This document shows, piece after piece, positions 51,706 to 60,438 of a DNA stretch of 64,000 nucleotides; positions within the stretch are counted from its first letter, which is position 1, and each line of letters begins with the position of its first letter. The position numbers and the translations under genes were made by a program. This DNA is from Bacteroidales bacterium (GTDB taxonomy: Bacteria; Bacteroidota; Bacteroidia; Bacteroidales; UBA1402), in assembly GCA_017468435.1 (NCBI GenBank), contig JAFUIP010000014.1:267648-331647 (forward strand), read 5' to 3'. The notes beneath the pieces are model-generated. The model saw only the letters and a list, made by a program, of their open reading frames with translations, ran no database searches and had not been told where the DNA came from.

Positions 51706-54513
51706 TTACTTCGCGGGGCTCATGGTGACGCTCAGACGGTTGCCTTGGTTCAGCAGAGCTTGGCCGAAAGCTTTGATTTTTTCAGCATCGAGAGCGTTGA
51801 CGATGGCTTCCTTCTGGCTGTCTTGGTCTATACCCAAACGATGATATTCGCGCAGGCAAGTGGCCCAGTATCTGTTGCTAATACGGTTTTCAGGAATGTT
51901 CTTGGCAAAGTTTTCCTTGGTCATGGTGAGCTGTTCGGCCGTCGGACCATTCTTGGCCAAAGATTCTATGCCTTCGTAAACCAACTTCATCATTTCGTCG
52001 TTGCGGGCAGGATCCGTGTCAAACTGAATGAGCAGGTCGATTCTTTCCTGAGGCTGCGAACTGGTAGAAGCATAAGCACCCACGCCATACGTACCGCCGG
52101 CATCTTCGCGAACCGTTTCCGTATAAATAAGGTTGAGGATATAGCTGAAAGCCTCGGCCAATACTTCGTTTTCGGGGGTGTAAGGCAGATTTCCGCTGTA
52201 GCAAAGCAAGTTAGAACATTTAGCCGTGCTCATGGGGAATTCGAAACTATGCTTGATTTCGCCAGGTTTGGTTTCCAAGTTGTGGTCGATGAAGTCCAAA
52301 GGCTTCTTGCTCACGGGAAGCGAACCTATGTACTTTTCAACCAGAGGTTTAAGCGTAGCCAAATCTACATTACCGGTAATCACCACTTCGGCTTGAGCCA
52401 TATTGCTGTAGATTCTGCGGTAGAAGTTTTCCAATTGCTTGAAACTCATACGAGTCAGCTTGTCGCTGCTAATCAGTTCGGTGCGAGGATTATTGTAAGC
52501 CACATCGATGAAAGCCTTCTGCAAAGCGTAGTTGGGTTGCGTTTCAATATTGGGAACCAAAGCATTCAGCTGAGCCAAAGCCGGAGCCAGTTCTTCTTCG
52601 TTGAAGCGAGGTTCGCAGATGCTGAGGTAAACCAGCTGCAACATGGTTTCGATTTCCTTGGGGTTGCAAGAAGCGTTCACACCATGATAAATATTACCGA
52701 TGCTGGGAGCTACGCCCACGATTTTTCCGCTGAGCATCTTCTGCAAATTGCTCTGTGAGAACTGAGAAACACCGCTCAGACTATTGTAGAGCGAAAGGAA
52801 GTTGTCGTCGGTAGAAGCAATTTCTTCGTCGGTGGCCAAAGACTTACCGCCCTTCACGTTCAGGCTGAACAATACTTCTTCCTTGTTGACATCAGAAGGA
52901 CGAACATAAATCTTGATACCGTTTTTCAGCGTCCAAACCGTGCTGTTGAAAGGACCTTCTTGCGTGGTTTTTACCTTCGAGCCTTTCAGTTTTTTTGCGT
53001 TCACCAATTCCTTGGCCACGGCTTCTTCTACATTGGCTTGGATATCAGCCTTGAGCGCATTTTGGAAACAATCCAGAATCTGAGCTTCGGTAGGATGCGT
53101 CAAACCTTCTTTTTCGGGCGCATTATAGAGGAATACCAAGTTCTTATCCAATTTCATCTGAGCCAAGACGCTGTTGATTTGGTCAACATTCAAAATTTGC
53201 AGATAACCTTTCAGTTGAGATTCTTCGTAAGCGGGATCCATATAGGGCCAGCCCTGGAAGAAATCGCCATAGAAACCATTGATGAAATCGGCATTGTTGC
53301 GGCTGTCGGCATTGGCAGTGGCACGTTCGGCGCGAGCAATCATGTTGGCTTTTACGCGTTCGAGTTCGGCTTTGGTGAATCCAAAACGTTTAGCTTTTTC
53401 GAATTCTTTCACCACGGCATCGAAGCCCTTCAGCGATTCACCGTCTTTGGTAGTGGCACTGATAATGAAAGCATCCATCACAGAGTTGACAGAATAGAAG
53501 CCCATTTCGGCACCCAAGAAAGGCGCATCGGCTTGGCGGGCAATGTCGCCCAGACGTTCTCTAAGGATGGCGTTGATAATGTCTTGCATCAGGTTTACCA
53601 TGTAGCCCAAGCCGTAAGAACGATATTCCATGGGCAGCGGTTCAGACTTCATATACATGCTCAGTTCGGTGCTACCTGCTTCCGGATCGGTGATGATACC
53701 CACGATAGGTTCGGCGTTTTCAGGAATCTTATGCACTTCCTTGGGTTGAGCATTCTGGCGGGCAGGAATGTCGGCAAACAAAGTTTTCAGTTTGCTTTCG
53801 ATAACATCCACATCGATGTCGCCCACAATGATAACAGCTTGCAAATCGGGACGATACCAAGTTTTGTAGAAAGCTTGCAATTCTTCTGCGGGGAAAGTTT
53901 CCAAACCTTCTTTCGTACCAATGATATTGGTGGTGGCATATTTCGAACCCTTGTAAAGATAACCCCAAGTCTGTTCCATCATACGCCAACGAGCATCGCG
54001 ACGCGTACGCCATTCTTCGATGATAACACCTCTTTCCTTATCGATTTCGGCCGGATCGTTGGTAACAAAAGCCGAGTAATCGTGCAGAATGAGCAAAGAA
54101 GTATCGATGATGCCTTCGCGGATGGTAGGAATGTTGTTGAGCATATACATGGTCTGTTCTACGCCGGTAGAAGCATTGATGTTGCGTCCGAATTCGGCAC
54201 CTATGCTCTGGAAATAATCCAACATCATTTTGCCGGGCAGATTCTTGGTGCCGTTCAAGGCCATGTGTTCCAAGAAGTGAGCCAAACCATCTTGTGCAGG
54301 GCTTTCCTGAATGGCGCCTACGTTGGTAAGCAGGTAATACTCGGCTCTGTCGGCCGGTTTCTCATTGTGACGGATGTAGTAAGTCAATCCATTGTCCAGC
54401 TTGCCATAACGCACGGCCGGATCTTTCATCATGGGCGCTTGAGGATTAATCTGCGCCATGGCGATGGTTGTCATCAAAAAGGCAACCAAGGCTAAAGTCA
54501 TCTTTTTCATCAT
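51706..54513 (-). CDS. M16 (insulinase-type) zinc metalloprotease, secreted
   Basis: The protein has 935 residues from ATG 54513. A signal peptide (MMKKMTLALVAFLMTTIAMA) is followed by an active M16 domain with the inverted zinc motif HFLEH (79-83) and a downstream Glu region. Three further M16-fold domains follow, the last two inactive, as in PqqL-type pitrilysin relatives. Typical segments are 'YYLLTNVGAIQESPAQDGL', 'DFPAEELQAFYKTWYRPDL'-like strands and 'GTYGVGAYASTSSQPQER'. It probably degrades peptides in the periplasm. The frame opens at a TTG (54537) inside the promoter box, so ATG is chosen. Confidence 0.92.
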   Translation of the reverse strand: MMKKMTLALVAFLMTTIAMAQINPQAPMMKDPAVRYGKLDNGLTYYIRHNEKPADRAEYYLLTNVGAIQESPAQDGLAHFLEHMALNGTKNLPGKMMLDYFQSIGAEFGRNINASTGVEQTMYMLNNIPTIREGIIDTSLLILHDYSAFVTNDPAEIDKERGVIIEEWRTRRDARWRMMEQTWGYLYKGSKYATTNIIGTKEGLETFPAEELQAFYKTWYRPDLQAVIIVGDIDVDVIESKLKTLFADIPARQNAQPKEVHKIPENAEPIVGIITDPEAGSTELSMYMKSEPLPMEYRSYGLGYMVNLMQDIINAILRERLGDIARQADAPFLGAEMGFYSVNSVMDAFIISATTKDGESLKGFDAVVKEFEKAKRFGFTKAELERVKANMIARAERATANADSRNNADFINGFYGDFFQGWPYMDPAYEESQLKGYLQILNVDQINSVLAQMKLDKNLVFLYNAPEKEGLTHPTEAQILDCFQNALKADIQANVEEAVAKELVNAKKLKGSKVKTTQEGPFNSTVWTLKNGIKIYVRPSDVNKEEVLFSLNVKGGKSLATDEEIASTDDNFLSLYNSLSGVSQFSQSNLQKMLSGKIVGVAPSIGNIYHGVNASCNPKEIETMLQLVYLSICEPRFNEEELAPALAQLNALVPNIETQPNYALQKAFIDVAYNNPRTELISSDKLTRMSFKQLENFYRRIYSNMAQAEVVITGNVDLATLKPLVEKYIGSLPVSKKPLDFIDHNLETKPGEIKHSFEFPMSTAKCSNLLCYSGNLPYTPENEVLAEAFSYILNLIYTETVREDAGGTYGVGAYASTSSQPQERIDLLIQFDTDPARNDEMMKLVYEGIESLAKNGPTAEQLTMTKENFAKNIPENRISNRYWATCLREYHRLGIDQDSQKEAIVNALDAEKIKAFGQALLNQGNRLSVTMSPAK

Positions 54514-54534
54514 AGTATGTGTTTTAAATCGCGC

Positions 54535-54542
54535 CAAAGTTA
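54535..54542 (-). promoter_or_regulatory. -7 promoter box of the M16 protease gene
   Basis: The minus strand reads TAACTTTG, a TAnnTTTG match, 22-29 bases before ATG 54513. Divergent to the plus box at 54563-54570. Confidence 0.55.
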
Positions 54543-54562
54543 CTCAATTTGGAAAAATAATC

Positions 54563-54570
54563 TACATTTG
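54563..54570 (+). promoter_or_regulatory. -7 promoter box of the 486-residue protein gene
   Basis: TACATTTG, a TAnnTTTG match, 20-27 bases before the ATG at 54590. Confidence 0.55.
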
Positions 54571-54589
54571 CATTTAATAAACTTGCGCG

Positions 54590-56050
54590 ATGATAGATAT
54601 TACGGCAAAAATTCATGATAAATTCTCTATCGAGTTGAAAGAGAGCTATGTAGTGAACCCCGAGCTGAAGCATAATCAGTTTTCGGTGAACACTTGGATT
54701 TTTTTGCCCAATAGTCTGGATATCAACCCCGATACCTACGGAAAAAAACAATTCTATCGCGACGTCAAAAACAATGTCCGCCTTATCACGCCCTCGTATT
54801 CCATGCGCGAAATGGCTTCCACGCACGCGCGTCCCTTCTTGTATCTGAAAAAATCTATGCAGGAGCTTGCGCAAAATGTTTCGAAAAGCAATAGCTCCGA
54901 ATACGAATATCAGGTGAAAATGTTCTGCGCCATTGCCAAAAGTGCCTTGCGCAACGAATATAAAGCTTTGCAAAAGTTAGAGAATCAGGACGAAATCTTA
55001 TCGCGTGCCGCTTCCTTCAAGCAACATATCAAGGCTATGATTTCGCACTATCGCTCTTTGCGACCTATCTTGGAACAGCCTCATTTGCAAGACGGAAAGC
55101 TGCCTACTTACTTCGATTTCGGCGACGAATTTCTTGGTAACGTAGCTTCGACCAATCTTATCCGCACTATCAAGATTATTCAGAAAGTTCCCGGCCACGA
55201 GGCGCTTAAATCGCGCATTGCTTCTTTGGTGCATTACAACGAATCGTATAAGCAGAAAAAGGGCTTTCCTGTGGTGGAAGAAACCGACCGCGACAAGAAT
55301 CGTTTCTATGTGTTCCGTCATAGCATTCTGAAAAAATATATTGAAAGTGACCTCTTTATAAAGCTAGATAAAAAGAAAGACGGCTACGCGGTAGAGCAAA
55401 CCATGTATGCTTTGGCGGCCGGTATCGCCATGATTTTTGCCACGGTGGTGTCTTTCGGCGTGCAACGCATCTACGGCGCTTTGTCTATTCCTTTGTTTGT
55501 AGCGCTCATTCTCAGCTATATGCTAAAAGATCGTATCAAAGAGCTTATGCGTTTTTATTTCGCTCACCGTTTGGGAAGCAAGCTTTACGACAACAAGGCT
55601 AAGGTGCTCTTCAAAGGAAACCAAATAGGTTGGATGAAAGAGAGTGTCGATTTCATCACCGACAAAAAGACGCCGCGCGAAGTGATGGATCTGCGCAATC
55701 GTTCGCCCTTGCTGCAAGCTGAAAACCGCATTCACGACGAGAAAGTTTTGCTTTACCGCAAATACGTCGATATAGATGCCAACAAACTCAACAAGCATAT
55801 CACCACGTATCCCGTGTCGGGTATCAACGATATTTTCCGCATTCACATGAATCGTTTCGTCCAGAAAATGGACAATCCGCGTCAGATGATTGATATGATT
55901 GACGCTGAGGGAAATATCATTCCGGTGCCCTCTCTAAAAACTTACTACATCAACATGGTGTTGCAAATTCGTTATGGCTCGCAAATGCGGTACAAGCGTT
56001 ATCGTGTGGCGCTGACGCGCAATGGTATCGTGGGCCTCGAACAATTCTGA
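54590..56050 (+). CDS. Conserved-looking membrane protein of unknown function
   Basis: The 486 residues have three parts. The N-terminal half is soluble and helix-rich ('FYRDVKNNVRLITPSYSMRE', 'MKMFCAIAKSALRNEYKAL'-like helices). Two adjacent membrane helices lie around 272-295 and 298-315 ('YALAAGIAMIFATVVSFGVQ', 'ALSIPLFVALILSYML'). A C-terminal soluble domain contains 'HITTYPVSGINDIFRIHMNR' and 'YGSQMRYKRYRVALTRNGIV'. The two helices with a short periplasmic turn suggest both soluble domains face the cytoplasm. No enzymatic motif is apparent. It lies alone, divergent from the M16 gene. Confidence 0.75.
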   Translation: MIDITAKIHDKFSIELKESYVVNPELKHNQFSVNTWIFLPNSLDINPDTYGKKQFYRDVKNNVRLITPSYSMREMASTHARPFLYLKKSMQELAQNVSKSNSSEYEYQVKMFCAIAKSALRNEYKALQKLENQDEILSRAASFKQHIKAMISHYRSLRPILEQPHLQDGKLPTYFDFGDEFLGNVASTNLIRTIKIIQKVPGHEALKSRIASLVHYNESYKQKKGFPVVEETDRDKNRFYVFRHSILKKYIESDLFIKLDKKKDGYAVEQTMYALAAGIAMIFATVVSFGVQRIYGALSIPLFVALILSYMLKDRIKELMRFYFAHRLGSKLYDNKAKVLFKGNQIGWMKESVDFITDKKTPREVMDLRNRSPLLQAENRIHDEKVLLYRKYVDIDANKLNKHITTYPVSGINDIFRIHMNRFVQKMDNPRQMIDMIDAEGNIIPVPSLKTYYINMVLQIRYGSQMRYKRYRVALTRNGIVGLEQF

Positions 56051-56064
56051 CGGCTTTGTGATAA

Positions 56065-56206
56065 TGGCGAACTGCGGCGCCGGCTTCGGCTGCGTCCTTG
56101 GTCATTTGCGAAAGCAAACTCCCGTCGTCCTCGCCTCGCGGCCACCGCATTTCATCCATTCTGACAAAGCCGTTGGTCTGCTGAGTTTCTGGCGAACTGC
56201 GGCGCC
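56065..56206. repeat. GC-rich intergenic DNA with a 17-bp direct repeat and inverted arms
   Basis: tggcgaactgcggcgcc occurs at 56065-56081 and 56190-56206. 'attctgac' also repeats (about 56044 and 56158), and acggctttgt (56050-56059) is the inverse of acaaagccgt (56164-56173). The stretch 56051-56250 is noticeably more G/C-rich than its surroundings and holds no credible gene. It may be a decayed repeat or a non-coding element. Further on, TTAATCCC-AAA-GGGATTAA (56272-56290) forms a short hairpin. Confidence 0.6.
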
Positions 56207-56282
56207 CGCTGCGCGGCGCGGCTCGGTCACGCCTTGGTCGGAGTTGCTCAAACAAAAATTTTTCAAAAATTTTAATCCCAAA

Positions 56283-56335
56283 GGGATTAACTAAAATATT
56301 TAGTTCTGTAACTAAGAAAAATAGTTGCAGAACTA
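56283..56335 (+). promoter_or_regulatory. Candidate BlaI/MecI-type operators
   Basis: Two spaced dyads, TTAGTT-ctgt-AACTAA (56300-56315) and TAGTT-gcag-AACTA (56322-56335), share the core TAGTT-N4-AACTA and lie 22 bases apart. A third overlapping palindrome AACTAAA-ata-TTTAGTT starts at about 56289. They sit just upstream of the TATCTTTG box of the blaI-like gene, the expected place for autorepression by a BlaI-type dimer. Confidence 0.65.
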
Positions 56336-56346
56336 AATTTTGTCGT

Positions 56347-56354
56347 TATCTTTG
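56347..56354 (+). promoter_or_regulatory. -7 promoter box of the blaI/blaR1-like operon
   Basis: TATCTTTG, an exact TAnnTTTG match. The predicted start near 56361 leaves an 80-100-base leader depending on which blaI start codon is used. Confidence 0.6.
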
Positions 56355-56441
56355 CAGCGAATTCGAAAGAAATAGAGTCGAGTTCGAAAGAAATCGATTC
56401 TTAATGCAGACGATTCAAAATGCAGCGAATTAAAGTAATCA

Positions 56442-56834
56442 ATGATAATGAAAACAAAATCAACGACAATGAATCTGAAAAAACTTACCGCCAAAGAAGA
56501 AGAAATCATGCGCTTGTATTGGGAAAAAGGCCCCATGTTCGTGCGCGAATTGCTCAATTTCTATCCAGAGCCGCGTCCGCATTTCAACACCGTATCGACC
56601 ATGGTGCGCTCGCTTGAGGCCAAGGGATATCTTGCGCATCATTCTTTTGGCAATACCTATCAGTACTATCCTATTGTGTCTGAGGAAGATTATGGTCGCA
56701 ACACCATCAAAGGAGCCGTGAGTCGCTATTTCGAAAATTCGTATCTGACCGCGGTTTCGGCTTTGGTAGAGGAGGAAAAAATCTCGCTCGACGACTTAAA
56801 GGAACTAATTGCTCGCATCGAAAATCAACACTAA
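56442..56834 (+). CDS. BlaI/MecI/CopY-family transcriptional repressor
   Basis: The 130 residues form a winged helix with 'LKKLTAKEEEIMRLYWEKGP', 'HFNTVSTMVRSLEAKGYLAH' (recognition helix and wing start) and a C-terminal dimerisation helix 'SALVEEEKISLDDLKELIAR'. The start is uncertain: ATGs at 56442, 56448 and 56469 are in frame; 56469 (MNLKKLTAKEE) fits family ends best. It lies 3 bases before an M56 sensor-protease gene, the classic BlaI/BlaR1 pairing, and its promoter carries dyads resembling BlaI sites. The controlled trait is unknown; no beta-lactamase gene is nearby. Confidence 0.92.
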   Translation: MIMKTKSTTMNLKKLTAKEEEIMRLYWEKGPMFVRELLNFYPEPRPHFNTVSTMVRSLEAKGYLAHHSFGNTYQYYPIVSEEDYGRNTIKGAVSRYFENSYLTAVSALVEEEKISLDDLKELIARIENQH

Positions 56835-56837
56835 GCC

Positions 56838-58469
56838 ATGAAAGCATTTTTTATTTACGAAGGGAAAGTAGCCTTGCTTTTGGTGGCTTTCTATCTCTTG
56901 TTCAAGGTTTTGCTTTCGCGAGAAACCTTTCATCGTCTGAATCGGGTTATCCTCTTGAGCACTTCGCTTTTGGCCTTTGTTTTGCCATTTTGCGTCATCA
57001 CTTATACGCGCGAAGTTTCTGCCGCCGAGGCAAGCCGGATGCTGACAAGCATTTCCATCGAGGCAATGCCGCCAGAGCTTCTTCTGGACGGACCCACCAT
57101 CTGGCCTTGGTTGATGCTCGTTTGGGGCTTGGGTGCGCTGGCCGTTTTGTTCAAGAACCTTTGGTCTATGTTGTCTATTGCTCGTTTGTTGCGCAGTTCG
57201 AACTCGATGTCAGGCAGTCGCCGGGCCAAGATTCATATTCTCGACAAAGAGCTGACGCCTTTCAGTTGGATGGGCCATATCGTCTTGTCGCGCAAGGACT
57301 TCGAAGAAAACGGCAACGTCATCATTACCCACGAAAGAGCGCATATTCGTCTGGGGCATTCCATCGATAATCTGCTCATGTTGCCCGTGTTGCTGCTTCA
57401 ATGGTTCAATCCGGCCGTGTGGTTGCTCATGCGCGATTTGCGAGAAATACACGAATTCGAGGCCGACGAATCGGTGCTGGCTTCTGGCGTGAACGCCAAG
57501 GAATATCAATTGTTGCTTATTAAAAAGGCCGTTGGCAAGCGATATTATTCCATAGCTAACAGCTTGAATCATAGTAAACTTAAAAATCGAATCAGTATGA
57601 TGTTATCGAAAAAATCTTCTGTGGCGAGCCGATGCAAGGCATTGTCGCTGCTACTTGTTGTTGGCATTTCGCTGGCAGCCACCGCTCAGGTAAACCCCGT
57701 TCTCCGCGTAAACGAAGCTGTCAGCAGCGACGAAAATGGTAAAGAAAAATCTGAAAAAGAGGGTCTTACACTGTTTATGAATGAGGATGGAAGCTTTCTA
57801 GTCAAAGGTACCATTTTGACCTTGGACGGTTTAAAAATGAACAAAGCCGATGCTGTAAACATCGTCATAGACGAAAATGTGAAACAAGAAGATGTGGCCA
57901 AGGTCAAAGAATTGTTGAGAGAACATAATGTTCTGAAAATCAACCTTATCAAGGCCGAAACAAACAAGGAAATTACTTCTCTCTCCGTGAATGAGCTGAG
58001 GTCGCCGAACATCATGATAGATGGCGTTGTATCTGACGAAAACGCGCTGAAGAATCTGAATCCCGAAACCATCGACGAAGTGAAGGTTGACAAAGACAAG
58101 AACAGCATTATCATCACCACAAAGGCGAGGGAAAGCGAAACGGCCGCTCACGAAGAAGAATTCGTCGTGGTGGAAGAAATGCCGCAGTTTCCCGGAGGCA
58201 ATGAGGCCATGCAAAAATACATCGCTGAAAATCTGAAGTATCCGAAAACGGCCATCAAAGGCGAGCAAGGCCGTGTCATTGTTTCTTTTGTTATCAATAA
58301 GCGGGGAAAGGTGGGCGATGTGAAACTGATCCGCTCTGTTTCGCCCGAGCTCGATGCCGAAGCTGTTCGCGTCATTCAAGACATGCCCGACTGGATTCCC
58401 GGCAAGCAAAAAGGCAAAGCGGTGAATGTTCGTTATACCATTCCCATTGTTTTCAAATTATCTAAATGA
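56838..58469 (+). CDS. BlaR1-like M56 metallopeptidase with TonB C-terminal domain
   Basis: The 543 residues have N-terminal helices (about 8-28, 37-57, 88-112), a cytoplasmic M56 protease loop with zinc motif HERAH (165-169) and a further helix after 'KALSLLLVVGISLAATAQ' (about 260). A periplasmic region follows, ending in a TonB_C-like domain (about 455-543; 'PQFPGGNEAMQKYIAENLKY', 'GRVIVSFVINKRGKVGDVKL'). In place of the penicillin-binding sensor of BlaR1 there is a TonB domain, a common Bacteroidetes variant. It is presumed to cleave the adjacent repressor on signal. A terminator follows. Confidence 0.9.
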   Translation: MKAFFIYEGKVALLLVAFYLLFKVLLSRETFHRLNRVILLSTSLLAFVLPFCVITYTREVSAAEASRMLTSISIEAMPPELLLDGPTIWPWLMLVWGLGALAVLFKNLWSMLSIARLLRSSNSMSGSRRAKIHILDKELTPFSWMGHIVLSRKDFEENGNVIITHERAHIRLGHSIDNLLMLPVLLLQWFNPAVWLLMRDLREIHEFEADESVLASGVNAKEYQLLLIKKAVGKRYYSIANSLNHSKLKNRISMMLSKKSSVASRCKALSLLLVVGISLAATAQVNPVLRVNEAVSSDENGKEKSEKEGLTLFMNEDGSFLVKGTILTLDGLKMNKADAVNIVIDENVKQEDVAKVKELLREHNVLKINLIKAETNKEITSLSVNELRSPNIMIDGVVSDENALKNLNPETIDEVKVDKDKNSIIITTKARESETAAHEEEFVVVEEMPQFPGGNEAMQKYIAENLKYPKTAIKGEQGRVIVSFVINKRGKVGDVKLIRSVSPELDAEAVRVIQDMPDWIPGKQKGKAVNVRYTIPIVFKLSK

Positions 58470-58519
58470 TACTTGTTAGTAAATTGATAATTAAATAGTT
58501 TAAAGAGTTTCGCGCGAAA

Positions 58520-58553
58520 AAGAGCATCATGGTTGTGAAACCGGGATGCTCTT
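58520..58553 (+). terminator. Intrinsic terminator after the M56/TonB gene
   Basis: Arms aagagcatc (58520-58528) and gatgctctt (58545-58553) with a 16-base loop, followed by gtattttttt. It lies 50 bases after the stop and 19 bases before the stop of the convergent thiL gene, so it may serve both. Confidence 0.75.
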
Positions 58554-58571
58554 GTATTTTTTTGCACATAC

Positions 58572-59621
58572 TTATTCTCCCGAAAGGTGTTTCCAGCCTT
58601 GGGCGATGATGTCGAATTCGTTGCCGTCGCGCGAAACCAAGCGGCAGCCTTCGTCGGCGGGGCAGATGTGGCCGATGATTTTCACGTCGCTCCAGTCTTC
58701 GATAAGTTTGTGCATGGCCAGCGGTACGGTAAAGAGCAATTCGTAATCTTCGCCACCGTTCAGGGCAGCGGTGCTCAGGTTCATGTTCATTTCTTCGCAA
58801 AGCACGGCCGTTTGGTAATCGATGGGGATTTTTTCTTCATATACGCGACAACCGCATTTCGATTGTTTGCAAATGTGCAGGATTTCCGAAGAAAGTCCGT
58901 CGGAAACGTCCATCATGGCGGTGGGCACAATGCCTTTCTTGGCCAAGGCTTCCACGATATCTTTGCGAGCTTCGGGTTTCAGTTGGCGCTCCAGGAGATA
59001 TTCTTTGCCTTCGAAATCGGGGGTGAAATCGGCCTCGCCTTTGTAAATGGCTTTTTCGCGTTCCAACAATTGCAAGCCCATGAAGGCTGCGCCCAAGTTG
59101 CCCGATACGCAAATAAGGTCGTGCATCTGCGCTCCGCTACGTTTCACAGCCTTGTCTTTTTCTACTTCACCCAAAATAGTGAGGCTCAAGGTCAGTCCCG
59201 TGAGCGAAGACGAGGTATCGCCTCCCACCAAATCGACGCCGTAAGCTTGGCAGGCCATGTAGATGCCTTGGTAAATTTCTTCCACATCTTCTACCGAAAA
59301 TCTTTTGCTGATACCGATGGAAACGAGCAACTGCGTGGGCCGTCCGTTCATGGCGTAAATATCGGAGAAGTTTACCACGGCGGCCTTGTAGCCCAAGTGT
59401 TTCAGCGGGCAATAACTCAAATCGAAATGTATGCCTTCGAGCAAGAGATCGGTGCTGGCCAAGACGTCTTTGTCGCCGAAGTTCATGATGGCGGCATCGT
59501 CGCCCACGCCGTATTTCGACGAAGCATTTTGCAATTTTACTTGTTCTGTAAGGATATCGATGAGTCCGAATTCGCCATATTGGCTTATCTCGGTGCGTTG
59601 GGGGTTCAAATTTTCTGTCAT
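58572..59621 (-). CDS. thiL: Thiamine-monophosphate kinase
   Basis: The 349 residues follow the ThiL/PurM fold: 'YGVGDDAAIMNFGDKDVLAS' (N-terminal ATP/Mg region), 'LGYKAAVVNFSDIYAMNGRP', 'DLVGGDTSSSLTGLTLSLTI' and 'TAMMDVSDGLSSEILHICKQ'. It phosphorylates thiamine monophosphate to the diphosphate cofactor. It is last in a minus-strand run with PNP, lpxK and sppA; the gap to PNP is 4 bases. No other thiamine gene is nearby. Confidence 0.95.
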   Translation of the reverse strand: MTENLNPQRTEISQYGEFGLIDILTEQVKLQNASSKYGVGDDAAIMNFGDKDVLASTDLLLEGIHFDLSYCPLKHLGYKAAVVNFSDIYAMNGRPTQLLVSIGISKRFSVEDVEEIYQGIYMACQAYGVDLVGGDTSSSLTGLTLSLTILGEVEKDKAVKRSGAQMHDLICVSGNLGAAFMGLQLLEREKAIYKGEADFTPDFEGKEYLLERQLKPEARKDIVEALAKKGIVPTAMMDVSDGLSSEILHICKQSKCGCRVYEEKIPIDYQTAVLCEEMNMNLSTAALNGGEDYELLFTVPLAMHKLIEDWSDVKIIGHICPADEGCRLVSRDGNEFDIIAQGWKHLSGE

Positions 59622-59625
59622 TGTC

Positions 59626-60438
59626 TTAGAGTTCTTTTATCAATTCGGTCACAAGATGTGTCATATTTTGTTGGGCCAATTTGGCTGCGGTCTGCACTTC
59701 TTCGTGCGATACCTCGGCTATTTCCTTGCCAATGGCGCAGTTGGTAATCACGGAGAGCGCGAACACTTCCATCTGGGCGTGGCGAGCCACAATCACTTCG
59801 GGCACGGTGGACATACCGCAAGCACTGCAACCCAATAATCGTACCAACTGATATTCTTTGGGCGTTTCAAACGTGGGGCCTTGCCAGCCTAAGTAAGCGC
59901 CTTCGCGCAACATAATACCATCGCGTCGGGCAATGTCTTTGGCTAAGTTTCGGAGACGTTTCGAGTATGCTTCGCTCATGTCGGGAAATCGAGTGCCCAA
60001 GCGTTCGTCGTTGGGTCCGCGCAGCGGATTCTCCGGAAACAGGTTCACATGGTCTTCAATGAGCATGATGTCGCCCACTGAAAATTCAGGATTCACGCCG
60101 CCGGCTGCATTCGAAAGTATCAGCGTCTTCACGCCCAAAGCCTTCATCACGCGTACAGGGAAGGTCACTTCCTTCATGCCGTAACCTTCGTAAAAGTGGA
60201 AACGTCCTTGCATTACCACCACTTGTTTGCCGCCCAGCTTGCCGAATACCAAATTGCCTTTGTGTCCTGCCACGGTAGAAACCGGAAAATTCGGAATATC
60301 GCTATAAGGAATGGCCTTCGCCTCTTCAATGTGATTGGCCAAATCGCCCAAGCCTGATCCGAGTATAATGCCTACCTCGGGTGAAACGCTGCAAAAATCT
60401 TTTAGAAACTTGCTGCTCTGTTGAATACGTTCGTACAT
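59626..60438 (-). CDS. Purine nucleoside phosphorylase (trimeric type)
   Basis: The 270-residue enzyme has 'VGIILGSGLGDLANHIEEAK' near the N-terminus (phosphate loop), 'VVVMQGRFHFYEGYGMKEVT', 'LILSNAAGGVNPEFSVGDIM' and 'LLGCSACGMSTVPEVIVARH', matching type-II (PunA-like) PNPs. It splits inosine or guanosine with phosphate into base and ribose-1-phosphate. The ATG at 60438 lies inside lpxK: the two genes overlap by 113 bases in different frames. The N-terminal sequence is family-typical, so the overlap is not an over-extended start. Confidence 0.95.
   Translation of the reverse strand: MYERIQQSSKFLKDFCSVSPEVGIILGSGLGDLANHIEEAKAIPYSDIPNFPVSTVAGHKGNLVFGKLGGKQVVVMQGRFHFYEGYGMKEVTFPVRVMKALGVKTLILSNAAGGVNPEFSVGDIMLIEDHVNLFPENPLRGPNDERLGTRFPDMSEAYSKRLRNLAKDIARRDGIMLREGAYLGWQGPTFETPKEYQLVRLLGCSACGMSTVPEVIVARHAQMEVFALSVITNCAIGKEIAEVSHEEVQTAAKLAQQNMTHLVTELIKEL

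Noticed and set aside
52960..54495. Long plus-strand open frame of 511 codons
   Set aside because: Antisense shadow of the M16 protease; no promoter, no motif and a translation typical of reverse complements.
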